Part shown: in pieces, positions 1 to 9,555 of the stretch
How positions within the stretch are numbered: the stretch's first letter is position 1
How the letters are laid out: the number at the start of each line of letters is the position of its first letter
Source: Amorphophallus konjac
Taxonomy: Eukaryota > Streptophyta > Magnoliopsida > Alismatales > Araceae
DNA length: 64,000 nucleotides
NCBI GenBank assembly: GCA_022559845.1
Contig: CM040120.1
Span: 307,060,740 to 307,124,739, forward strand
Direction of reading: 5' to 3'
Translations under genes and position numbers: made by a program
Notes under the pieces: generated by a model
What the model saw: the letters and a program-made list of their open reading frames with translations, nothing else
The model's database searches: none
What the model was told of the DNA's origin: nothing

Positions 1-355
1 CAAAACCCCTTGCTGCCATATCCACAGTCGTCCTTCCCTTTTTAGAACAAAACGCTAAAGCTGCATGCATCTTCGAACATGCTTGCAGGAGTTTTAGGCT
101 TTTAGCCTCTTCGTAGGATGTATCTATATATATCTTATCTATAAGGAGATTTATGGCATTTTAAGGCCCATTACCTTTTAACCAATATATGTGTGTGGGT
201 TGTTTGCCAAGCCCATCAGTTTAAAGCCCATTTATATCCTAAGGCTTTTATTAGTGTTATGGTTTTTATCTAAGGAAGGCCCTTTGACTATTTAATTTAT
301 AATTTTTATTCATTTTTAGGAAATTTTATTTCTGGAATTTATACGGGGTGCTACA
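1..355 (-). repeat. Truncated gypsy-type LTR end
   Basis: AT-rich sequence ending in GGGGTGCTACA at 355. It resembles the outer end of the element B LTRs (which end GGGCACTACA, preceded by AGCCCAT/GGGCTT-type and TTTATTTAAG-like stretches). In B this is the U3 start of a minus-strand element, so I infer the same orientation here. The rest would lie left of the window. No ORF of note. The assignment rests on resemblance of the last ~200 bp and the terminal CTACA only. Confidence 0.45.
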
Positions 356-893
356 ATAGGTCTATCGACAGACTTTCTGTTGGCCTTGTGAAAATCTGTC
401 GACTCTCTGGAAGGTCAGTCGACTGACTTTCATATCTGTCAACTGAGTTGGAACTCAGTCAACTGACTTTTCCTTGTTGGCTGCTAACTGAGCAGCTTTT
501 GCCTATTCTTCCCAACATGCCAAAAAGCCCCTTGCACCTGCTTCATTCAATCTTTGTTGGCACATAATTGGAGCACTTTGTTTCATTTGACTCATCTGAC
601 TTTTGAGTTCTGACTTCCCCTTTACTTGTACTGCAGTTGCTACTGATTGTTGCTATAGAAATCTGTCAACTGATGGAATATCAGTCGACTGATTTTGTAA
701 TCGGTCGACTGACTTTTCTTTTGTCCGTCGACCGACTATCCAGGCCTGAATTGAGTTCCATCTCTTCTGCTGACTGTTTGGTATATTAGTTGACATTCTT
801 TGACCTGAACTTAATGCATGTTGTCATCATCAAATTCACATTACACTCATTAATGAGTCATAGTCAGACGTCATCAAAACCTGGGACACAATA
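356..893 (-). repeat. Sirevirus-like LTR fragment with GTCGAC motifs
   Basis: Carries about ten TCGAC-centred motifs (CAGTCGACTGACTT and variants) between 360 and 740. Read on the minus strand from 893 it begins TATTGTGTCCC and then TTTTGATGACGTCTGACTA, closely matching the start of the S2 LTR at 57722 (TGTTG..., TTTTGATGATGTCTAACTA). It is therefore the U3 start of a minus-strand Sirevirus-like LTR. Its other part is cut off at 355/356 by the gypsy LTR end, consistent with a gypsy insertion into this LTR. Confidence 0.6.
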
Positions 894-1217
894 CAAGAAA
901 CACTGCGGAGACAACCAAAAGAAACAGCATGCAAACCCAAGATCAGACGGAAGAAAACTACCAGGTTCAGAAAGAAACAGCAAAGCCCTCTCATGGAGAC
1001 ATGATGAGACGAAGCGAGGAGGACATGAGCTTTAGAAATAGATCAAGGTAGACTGCAAAAGAGACAGATCGGAAAGGTGTGGACAGGAGATAGAGTGAAA
1101 GATAGAGCAAGGAATGCTTGAAGACCTGCAACCTACACACTTAACAAACAAATTATATATGTTCTCAAAAACAGACAGAAAAAAAATGTAAAATGTAGGA
1201 GAAAGAAATAAAGGACA

Positions 1218-1345
1218 CATATTTTTATGGATTTTTGATTTTTTTTCATTTTTTGATATATTTGATTTTTTTTGCCTCCTTTTGTGATTTGAGATTTATC
1301 TGATTTTTTATTTTTTTTTATTTTTATTTTTTTTCTTTTTTTTGA
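1218..1345. repeat. Poly-T low-complexity tract
   Basis: T-rich stretch with TTTGATTTTTT-like units, within the outer Tat/Ogre-like fragment. The equivalent block in element T lies at about 14570-14770, so it is an ancestral feature of the family and not a retroposon tail. Confidence 0.8.
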
Positions 1346-1522
1346 CCAAACTATCTATAGCACACACTTACGGGTTTAAACTAGTGGCTAGAGATCGTCA
1401 TTCCTCTCCCCATTCATTAAGGACTCCCTTGAGCAGGACGTGCATTTGAGGGTGGCGCACCACAACCAACCGCCTTTAAGAACGGTGCCCCTACTAAGGC
1501 CATACCCGGGATACAACCCAGC

Positions 1523-1527
1523 CTAAG
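1523..1527. other. Target-site duplication of element A, left copy (CTAAG)
   Basis: CTAAG immediately precedes the first base of the A 5' LTR (TGTAGCAACC at 1528). The same five bases follow the A 3' LTR at 35675-35679. The unoccupied site, GCCTAAGAGGGAG, is preserved in element T near 14950. Five base pairs is the usual duplication size for plant LTR retrotransposons. Confidence 0.92.
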
Positions 1528-1636
1528 TGTAGCAACCCTGGTAAATTAAAGAAATAAAATCCCAAATAGATTAAAAGATTTAACCTATGATAAAGGCCCA
1601 AACCCTATACATATAACAACTAGGTCAAGATGAATA

Positions 1637-1800
1637 ACGCCTCCTGTCAGGTCGTCATTTAATTGAAGACTGTTCAAGCATGCGCTAATTAAAGAATTGA
1701 CGCCCCTTTGACAGGCGCTATATCTTGAATTGAAGATCACATAGATAGGCGTCAATTATTGAAATAACGTCCCAACCTTAGGCATCATTTCCAAACGGGA
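1637..1800. repeat. Interrupted-palindrome block, element A LTR
   Basis: Four or five short imperfect inverted repeats in succession, each 20-30 bp, of the form AACGCC/GACGCC, spacer, GGCGTCAATT or GGTCGTCATTT, separated by AATTGAA-like linkers. It lies just upstream of the TATA box. The 3' LTR copy is about 32725-32880. See the corresponding finding. Confidence 0.75.
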
Positions 1801-1949
1801 CCCGTTGGTTTTTGGTTCGAACAGGGATGTTATCTAGGTAAGTATTATTAGGAAAGGATCAATACGTGGATATCTCAATTTAAGGAGGATTCTACATAAG
1901 AAGTTTTAGTTCTAATCAAACTCCTAGAACCCATTAGGATTCATTCTCC

Positions 1950-1957
1950 TATAAATA
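1950..1957 (+). promoter_or_regulatory. TATA box, element A 5' LTR
   Basis: TATAAATA follows CTCC and precedes ACCAACCC. The same box is at 33038-33045 in the 3' LTR. Its location about 420 bp into the LTR would make the start of the RNA (R region) near 1985, leaving a leader of more than 1 kb inside the LTR. Confidence 0.7.
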
Positions 1958-2482
1958 CCAACCCTTCTGTCGAGCCAACATGCTGGCTCTTTTCTTCAAC
2001 AACCTGCTGCTGCTCTGTGCGTGAAGAACTCAAGAAAGTTCTTCATCTTCCTCTTTCCCTTGCTACATTGAAGGGCGACCGGCGTTACCCTCTGCTTCCC
2101 CTTCATCCTCTGGTTGAGGAAGGATCTTCGTCATCTTCTTCCTCTTCCTCCTGTTGCCGCTGGTTCTTCCTTTAAAAGGGAGGAAAATCTTCTTCTTCAT
2201 CTCTTCGGACGCTGCAGTTGCTGCCACTGCGTTGAGGAATCAAGAGCTGCTGCTCTTGTTGGCTACCTAATTACTCTGTTGAAAATAGAGTATCGTTCGT
2301 GGTCATTTTCTTCATCTTCCTCATTGTCTGTCAACCAACTCATCCACTCAAGGTAGGTTTTCTCAAGTGTGAAGCAAAATTTAATAATTTTAGGCTTGTA
2401 TACATGCATGTAGGTCTGTAAGAGATTGCAAATATCACTCCGGATTAAGTTTTCGTTGTTTACAGGATGAAATGAATTAGCG

Positions 2483-3090
2483 ACCCAGTCCAGGGCACTA
2501 TTTGATTTAACGACCAAACAAACAGTCGTCAATTGTCTAGATAATTAATAATTACATAATGTTCTAAATTTAATAACTGTGAACCCTTACATGTAAACTA
2601 ATGCATGATCATGTTCCTAAATTTCTGTTATTTTTCCCTACCTGTACATGTCTTTAGTTTTCTGATCAGACATACTATAGAAATCATGTGTTAGTGATTG
2701 TACCTGCCCGATGCAAATCTTATGACAAAGAAATAACGACCCTTTTCAGGTCGTCATTTGAATGAACGCCCCTATACACGGGCGCAAATTAGTAGTAAAT
2801 GGAAAAATTCTGAAATGTTTATAATTTCATGGATATTTCAAATTAACGACATACACCCTATCACCATTTTTACATGTGACGCCTCTAACCAGGGCGCTAT
2901 TTACTGAATTAAGGACTTATGCTAAGTCTCCATTTACATAATATCTGAAACTTGAGAATATTTACAGATTTTAATATCAGCAGTAATCTAGATGTAACGA
3001 CTGGGTTAATAGTCGTCACTTATTGAACTGACGACCCTCACAAGGCCGCCATTTCATGAAATGAAGACGTGACCTAAGGCATCAATTCCC
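2483..3090. repeat. Second interrupted-palindrome block, element A LTR
   Basis: About eight more palindromic units downstream of the TATA box: for example ACGACC-spacer-GGTCGT near 2742, CGCCC-spacer-GGGCG near 2775, ACGACT-spacer-AGTCGT near 2998. Units are flanked by ATTT/AATGA linkers and are CpG-rich against an AT-rich background. The 3' LTR copy is about 33566-34165. Confidence 0.75.
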
Positions 3091-3229
3091 TGTTTTCCTA
3101 ATTTTTTTTGTGGATTTCTATAACCCCTGTTAGTTGGTTATATTTCGGCTCTATATTCCATTCCGTGAATATAGTCCCATGTTTCACGTTGTTTTATCGA
3201 TTACCCACTATTTCTCGGTGATAGATGAA

Positions 3230-3336
3230 CCCTCCACGGGACATTCCGTTCCTCCGGACCGGTGACTTTATCATAGAGACCTCCGTAAGACTCCGCTAGC
3301 CTTGGATTCCCTCAAGGCAGCCGAGCGGGTTGTACC
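3230..3336 (+). other. Shared leader module, element A 5' LTR copy
   Basis: The reverse complement reads GGTACAACCCGCTCGG, then GGGAATCCAAGGCT, CGGAG, TTACGGAGGTC, and finally GGAAT. The same ordered words occur in element B (45521-45635, 53524-53638) and element T (20109-20219). In each element the module lies about 1.3-1.7 kb downstream of the TATA box and in the same orientation relative to transcription. Function unknown. Confidence 0.75.
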
Positions 3337-4265
3337 ATGAAAACCTATGACACTACTTGATTGCCATGTCACTCTAAAGAAACATGGTACACCGGCCATC
3401 ATGACATGCTATGTGGATGTCATGAAAATATCCTTAAGATTTTATGGAATGGGAATCCATGCCATTAGGGTCCTTATGAATTATGTGCCATACTTGTGGA
3501 CCTTAATTCTATCTACCTTATCATGAACACGATCGAGTGACCATTTCTATATGAGCGCTTATTCTTATTATTTTGGCACCCAAGTTAGGGAGCCGATTTC
3601 ACCTAGTTTTAATGCGAATTGTGATTGTACCGTTATTATCATCCATACACATATTGTTCAACCCTTGGAATACTATTCCACAAGATCTACCTTAAAGTTC
3701 CTACAAGTTCATTCCTTGAAATTCAATATTGGCTACAACTATAGTGGATGTCAAAAATACATGATCAATGCCTGCGCATATTGGGCCCGATTTGGTCCTG
3801 GGAGGAGCACCCAAAAGTACTAGTGCCCATAGGAGTTGTAATAATCGCGGTGTGGCATTGCACCGAAGTGCATGACTAGCTTGATAGACATTTCGCAATC
3901 TCGTACGTGACTTGACTCGAGTTGACATGACATGACTTGCGTGACCCGAAAAGGGGTATTTATTTATTTACTTGCATGAAACATGATAGTCAATTCTTGA
4001 CATGACTTGATCACTTGACCTGATGAATATACGTGATTGATTATCTTGCTATATTGACATGAGTTCTAGAAAGACTTGCTAGTTTGTTCACTATCTCTTG
4101 ATATACATTCTCTCTTGTTATACATTCTTTATGGTAATTTTGTGCGAACATGCATAGCTTATTGCATTTCATGTAACATGTAATCTTCTTAAAGCAAGCT
4201 AGCTCTTGAGATATAATCCCTACTGAGCATTCGCTCACATAGTGTTTTCCCTTATTTTTTAGGTA

Positions 4266-4270
4266 AGTCC
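4266..4270. other. Target-site duplication of S1, left copy (AGTCC)
   Basis: AGTCC precedes the S1 terminus TGATAGTTTGG. The right copy, 27727-27731, is AGTAC (one mismatch). Removing S1 plus one copy restores AGGTAAGTCCGAGGATGAAAC-like sequence, as in the 3' LTR at 35361. Confidence 0.85.
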
Positions 4271-4543
4271 TGATAGTTTGGTGCGATAGATAAACACAGA
4301 TCCAGAGGGGGGGTGAATGGATCTTCTAAAGAGTTTTGACCAATTTAAAATTCGTATGAAATGATAAGAACAAGATCAGTGGACAATTGCTCAAACATAA
4401 AAGATGCAAACCCAATTAAACTCTAGGACATGGATAATCAATCAGATCACGGTCCTAGCATGCATCTAGCGGAAGTAAGCAATCAAACAAACCACTGCAC
4501 AAGGGATTTTTTAGGTGGTTCGGTCCACAGACCTATGTCCACC

Positions 4544-4880
4544 CCTCACTCCCAACCGGAGTGAGGCTTCCACTAGCAATCAGCTAGAAAGCAGACTCAG
4601 TCTGCAAATAAGTTGCTGCCACATAGCTTGACCAGAGGAACAACCTCCCATCTTCCTCCAGACCGGAGGGAACCCACTAGTGACACACAGTCACTAGCAA
4701 CCGGAGACCCAAGTCTCCCTTCCTCTGAAAGCCAGAGGGAACCACAAGTGACTCCCAGCCACTTGCGACCAGAGACTAGGCCTCTCTTCCTCCAGACTAG
4801 TAGGGAACACACAGGTAGCAACCACTACCTGCAACCAGAGTCAAGGACTCCCTTCTCCTGAGTCCACAGGAGGAACCCGA
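4544..4880 (-). repeat. Mini-hairpin chain in S1 leader (3' LTR copy)
   Basis: About a dozen short inverted repeats in a row, each with a 5-9 bp stem and 3-9 nt loop. Examples: CCTCACTCC/GGAGTGAGG, loop CAACC (4544-4566); GCAGAC/GTCTGC (4591-4605); CTAGTGAC/GTCACTAG (4677-4697); GGAGAC/GTCTCC (4703-4718); CCTCTG/CAGAGG (4722-4738); CTCCTG/CAGGAG (about 4855-4872). They lie between the TATA box and the LTR end, so they would be in the transcript leader. See finding. Confidence 0.8.
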
Positions 4881-5260
4881 TCTCCAACCAGAGAATCAGA
4901 AGAACAATGTTTAGTTTGAAAAGAAAACAATAAAAGAAAATACAGCAACTAAAAGTTAGAAATATAAAATCAAAATGTGGCTCTCGCAGGAGCTGGCTGG
5001 CCTGGATTTGATCCACAGTCCAGCAGAAACTGATCTTCAGTTGAAGCTTCTTTTACTCTAGCTCTCTCTTCTTCTCACTCTTCTTTTTCTTCTCTTTCGC
5101 AGGCTCTCTCTGTCTCTTCTTTTCTCTTCTTCTTTTCCTACTACTGCAGCTCACTGCCTCACTGCTCCAACTCTTCTATTTCGATCAGAATCACACTCTG
5201 CATTGTCTGTTTCATCTTCCTCTCTATCTTCATCTGTCTTCTTCAGTGGAAGAAGGCTTC

Positions 5261-5270
5261 GTATTTATAG
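5261..5270 (-). promoter_or_regulatory. TATA box, S1 3' LTR
   Basis: Minus-strand CTATAAATAC, with the counterpart at 25517-25526 in the 5' LTR. It is positioned between the 11-mer array (upstream) and the pyrimidine-rich and hairpin leader (downstream), as expected for the U3/R boundary. Confidence 0.65.
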
Positions 5271-5369
5271 CAGCAGCAATTAGGGCGTTGTCCTCAGATA
5301 ACGTGCCAAGTGCCAACCTTGGATCATGTGCCCAGACACCTGCAGGTTTAATGAAGAGTTCAGTCGATG

Positions 5370-6960
5370 TACAAGCCACAGGCTGTATAGACTTCATATA
5401 AAAGCAGCAGAGTTTAGACTTAAGGATGCAGTGTGTATGCAGTGTACAGACTCTGCATTACAGGCTAGCAGTGATGTATAGACTTGCTGCGTGCAGGCTG
5501 GCGGACGAAGTGTACAGACTCTGCGTGCAGGCTGGCAGTGATGTATAAACTTGCTGCGTGCAGGCTGGCGGACGCAGTGTACAGACTCTGCGTGCATGCT
5601 GGCATCGATGTATAGACTTGCTGCGTGCAGGCTGCCACGATGTATAGACTTTGCAGCGCAGTTGTGGGACATTGTATAGACTTGCTCTGGAGGCTGTGTA
5701 TACTTAGCTGCAGGCTGTGGGATGAATGTCTAGACTCTGCATACATGCGATGCAACTGGATGTATAGACTTAGTTGTGCTGTGCAATCGATGTGCAGACA
5801 TGGCGTGCAGGCAGCCAGACTATGTATAGACTTGGCGTGCAACGATGCAACACAATGTATAGACTTAAGCGTGCTGTGCAAGCGATGTGCAGACTTGGCC
5901 AATGTTGTGAAAAATGTATAGACTTTGAGTGACCTTATGAATGTGCAGACTTGATGAAATGAGGCATGTCCAGACTTAAACTCTTGCAATTTAGCAATGT
6001 ACAGACTTAGTGGCTTGAAGAACGTTCAGCCTTTGAGTGCTGAAGAGTGTACAGACTTGCTGAAGAGTGTTCAGCCTTTGAGTGCTGAAGTGTGTACAGA
6101 CTTGTTTGATCGTGCATGCTACAATGTGTAGACTTAGTGTTTGTGCAGAAGATAATGTATAGACTTATGAACTGATGCAGACAAAGGATGTGTATAGAAA
6201 GTGAATGCAATGCAGACACACAAGAGTGTATAGACTTGAAGGCTTGATAACGAGTGTATAGACTTGAAGGCTTGATAACGAGTGTATAGACTTGAAGTGT
6301 GAATGTGCATGCTAGAAGCAATGTATGGACTTGCAGCGCGTGCAGGACATGTAGTGTATAGACTTGGAAAGCTTGCAGGGCTTGCAGGGCAATGGCTGTA
6401 TAGACTTGTGTAGCTAGCCGTTGTATAGACTTGGCGTTATGAGGCATGCAGAATGTATAGACTTGCTGGTGTGAACAATGTATAGACTTCAAATTGAAGA
6501 AGGCACGATGTACAGACTTAATGAATGTGCAGACTTGTCAGCGAGATGCACAATGTATAGACTTGCAAGATGATGCATGAGACGATGTATAGACTTAACG
6601 ATGCAAGCGATGTATAGACTTTATGTGAAAGCGCAATGTACAGACTTTACTTCATTCAAGCTACAGTGCTAATGTATGGACTTGATGTTCTGCATGCTAC
6701 AGTGCTAATGTATGGACTTAGTGCAATGCAAAGGCTGTATAGACTTAGCGTGCTTCAAAGCAACTATGTGTAGATAGTACAATGTATGGACTTGAGTGTG
6801 TCCAGACAATGTATGGACTTTAGACATAATGCATGAGAGACATGTTGGCAAGTGTATAGACTTCATTCAACAAAGTTCAGGCATGCTGTTAACAGATGTA
6901 CAGACTATGCTGAAAGGGTATAGCAGCATCACTTATTGTACAGACTAACATCAAACAATC
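5370..6960. repeat. Dispersed 11-mer array (TGTAYAGACTT) in S1 U3, 3' LTR copy
   Basis: Roughly 50 near-copies of TGTATAGACTT or TGTACAGACTT at irregular 20-60 bp spacing. Between about 5455 and 5640 they form a regular ~60-bp tandem repeat (motif plus GCGTGCAGGCTGG). ORFs on both strands here are by-products of the repeat and are not genes. The whole array lies upstream of the TATA box. Confidence 0.9.
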
Positions 6961-7079
6961 CAGATAAAATGTAATTATGAAATGCATCAACAATTATGAA
7001 ATGCACCAATGCACACAACACACAGCCTCTGCCTGTTCGTTGGTTATGTAATTCAGATAAGATGTTCAATGTAACATTC

Positions 7080-7210
7080 ATATGCAACACAAACAAATTT
7101 ATATGCAGACTCAAACAGTATGCAGACTCAAACAGATGATGACTATGCAGATTCAAACAGATTTATATGCAGACTCAAACAGTATGCAGACTAAAACAGA
7201 TGATGACTTA
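7080..7210. repeat. ATGCAGACTCAAACAG tandem repeat
   Basis: Five or six copies of a 15-17 bp unit (TATGCAGACTCAAACAG and variants with GATGATGACT inserts) next to the LTR terminus. The copy in the other LTR is about 27560-27690. Confidence 0.8.
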
Positions 7211-7247
7211 TATTGTTTGCTATCATCAAAACCACAGGGACACAACA

Positions 7248-7600
7248 ATCTCCCCCTTTTTGATTATGGCAACACTATGAACACTATGAGTCAATTTATT
7301 CTTCCCGTTTGACTTCAGCAAAAAGACATTAGATTGAGAGGGAAGTATAAGAATGCATAAGATAATGGAATTAAAGACTCCCCTTTTGACTAAGCCATGA
7401 AATTTATTCTCCCCCTTTTTTAACAACAGTAATGAAATGGACATTAATGATGCTGACTATATCTCCCCCTTTATGAATGACACTCAGCCTGACAGGAAAG
7501 CTCCCCCTGATTAGATGGAGACTTATGAGTGTAGATGAGAAGGAGACACAGATAGTCAAATGAACCACAGGGGCAGCAAAAATTCTCCCCCTTAGATGGA
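7248..7600 (-). other. Polypurine tract and secondary tract-like repeats of S1
   Basis: Directly inside the 3' LTR, the minus strand reads AAAAAGGGGGAGAT, the canonical primer for plus-strand synthesis. Similar AAGGGGGAG words recur near 7380, 7412, 7462, 7502 and 7585, and one more near 8766. Arrays of tract-like repeats next to the 3' LTR are a known Sirevirus feature; only the LTR-adjacent one need be functional. Confidence 0.75.
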
Positions 7601-9555
7601 CAGTGATTGGAATCCAATGAAGCACAGGACATAAAGAAATCAACAATGAATCTATTTCAGAATGGAGTCCAATGAAAGGAAGTAAGCATTCAGAATGAAT
7701 GAGAAAGGTTTTCAATGGGGTATCAATTTCATAAATCTGAAGATGTAACGGCTTTAGAGACTTCCATTATGAAGACTTATGAATGAAACTTAACAAGTCA
7801 AGCTTGGTTTAAAAGTGATGCAAACTCAGTTTTTCAATAAAAATTATACTCACATCTGAATTTAGATTTTAATAGAAATGAACCAAGCATACATAGCACT
7901 ACTTCAATTAACCTCCCAGCATCTTAATCAATTGATTTCAATGACTTCTTTTAGAAAAAATCGTACATCAGTATTGAGGTTAAACAAAATATCATTTCAG
8001 AGATAAACACTTAATGGGTTTATCTGAAAAAAAAATTATTTCACTTCATTTAGAGAACAGTCAGGGATGGTTCATGCCTTTTGTCGTAAAGGTAGACGCT
8101 GGTTAGACGCCAGTACCCCTAGCTTACTCAGCAGAAACTCCCATTTTGTTTCAGACATGATAGCATTTTTTTAAAATAAAAATTCTGAACAGAGTTGATC
8201 AAGAAGCCTCATGACTTAGGGCCCATTATCTTTGACAAGGGTCCTAGTTTCTCAGCGTATTTGACCATTGCTCTGCCATTCATTTAGCATAATTTTTTTT
8301 ATTTAAACAGTTACCCAAGGTGTTGAAGAATGACTTGTTTAAAAACAATACAGATTCCATGCATTTCAACTAATTGGGTCATGATCTCAATATGACAGAT
8401 TTTAGAAGGTCTTTCAAAGTATGACATGAAGTGCATGGTTAAGGTTTATTAAGTCTGATTCAGATATTTTCAAGAAATTCATCTTCAAACTTGCAGAATG
8501 CATTAAATCTAAACCAATTCAAGTCCTTTTAGACGTTCATAATTCCACATAATGCGAGATTTCTTTATTGATAGCAAAATCAAATTTATGATCATGATAT
8601 GCAGATTGAAATGTTCTCATTTGATTATTGAGTTGAGATTTCTTTTGACAAGATAAAAGAGACAGCATGGAGACATCAATTTGAAATCCTCAATGCAAAC
8701 TTGACTGAGAGACTGACCAGAAGGAGAGATAGAATCAAATGGAAAACTGACAATCCAATGGATGCTCCCCCTGAGAACATGCATGCAACCCCCTTTTTTT
8801 TATTTTTCAATATGTATTTCATGCAAGGTAATAGGAGGTCAGGCATGTTTCAAGATCTTCAAGGTTTAATATGCAATGAATTTTGACAAACGAGTATGCA
8901 TCTGACAACCTGCATGCAATGCATTGACTCCTCTTGACAATATGCATTCAGACAAACTTTTTGGCATTTTCAATGAAATTAAATGCAATGCAATTAACTA
9001 CATGTATGTAAAGACATGCAAAGACTCATGTTCATTCAGACTGCCCTACTAAACAATATGACCCATGGTACTTGGCGGAGCACTTGGTCTAAAAGACCAC
9101 CTCTCACATAGTAAGAACCTCCAGACAGATTTCCCTGTCTTTTGGTACCTTACCATTTAATATACCATAGTGGTCATGAATGATAGTGCAATATTGACAG
9201 TCCTACTTGTATCAGATTTTCAATTACTGTATGTCTAATGTATGTATGTGCAATTCACATATATGCACACACAGCTCAAAGTGCAAACAAGTAATTCCAT
9301 GAAGCTCAATGCAAGTGTCAAACAAATAAAGGAGCATGTATGCATGAATCATGATATGCAAAAAAAAAATGACAATTATGCATGGACAGTTCATACCAGA
9401 TATGTAGTTATCCAAGATTCACAATTTCAGATATGCAATTTAAGATAAGTTTTTAGAACTGACCTGAGTAGTGCAATCCTAGGGGTTTCATTCTTGAATG
9501 CCTTAGTTTATTTACCCCTCTTTGTTCATTCCAAGGCACACCTGCAAAATATTGA
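7601..9555 (-). other. Non-coding 3' internal region of S1
   Basis: No ORF with recognisable protein on either strand. AT-rich, with scattered ATGCAATGCA-like short repeats at 8880-9000. In a complete copia element this interval would hold protease, integrase, reverse transcriptase and RNase H; none of their motifs is seen. A short stretch right after the Gag end (9480-9555) may be the remnant of the Gag-protease junction. Confidence 0.7.

Larger units (their letters stand above)
894..1527 (-). mobile_element. Outer Tat/Ogre-like element fragment, left part
   Basis: Homologous to about 14290-14950 inside element T: shared words include CCCAAGATCAGA, CCCTCTCATGGA, the poly-T block, and AAGGCCATACCCGGGATACA. 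Element A interrupts it after CTAAG at 1523-1527, and the homology resumes at 35675. It contains no ORF; in T the corresponding stretch is non-coding DNA between the coding region and the 3' LTR. Orientation is inferred from T. Confidence 0.8.
1528..4270 (+). repeat. Element A 5' LTR, first part
   Basis: Aligns along its length with 32617-35347 of the 3' LTR. It contains the TATA box, several blocks of short interrupted palindromes, and the shared leader module. It breaks after AGGTAAGTCC at 4270, where S1 begins (TGATAGTTTGG); the remainder is 27727-28036. Reassembled length is about 3.05 kb, matching the 3,058-bp 3' LTR. Confidence 0.93.
4271..7247 (-). repeat. S1 3' LTR (2,977 bp)
   Basis: Runs from TGATAGTTTGG to GGGACACAACA and matches 24531-27726. 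In element sense: U3 with the roughly 50-copy 11-mer array, TATA box near 5265, pyrimidine-rich stretch, then the mini-hairpin chain and the LTR end. It is 219 bp shorter than the 5' LTR, mainly because it lacks a 223-bp duplication. Confidence 0.93.

Noticed and set aside
4597..4861. Mirror-image ORFs on both strands in the S1 leader
   Set aside because: They arise from the chain of short inverted repeats, which makes both strands read alike.
5455..5640. CRISPR-like alternation of repeat and spacer
   Set aside because: Spacing is irregular, the repeat is only ~11 bp, spacers are themselves repeated, and the context is a eukaryotic LTR.
5394..6492. Several ORFs on both strands (70-174 codons) across the S1 U3 array
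   Set aside because: They are translations of the repeated TGTAYAGACTT motif (SLYT/KSIH-like words) and recur, altered, in the other LTR at 25747-26928. No start context, codon bias or family match.
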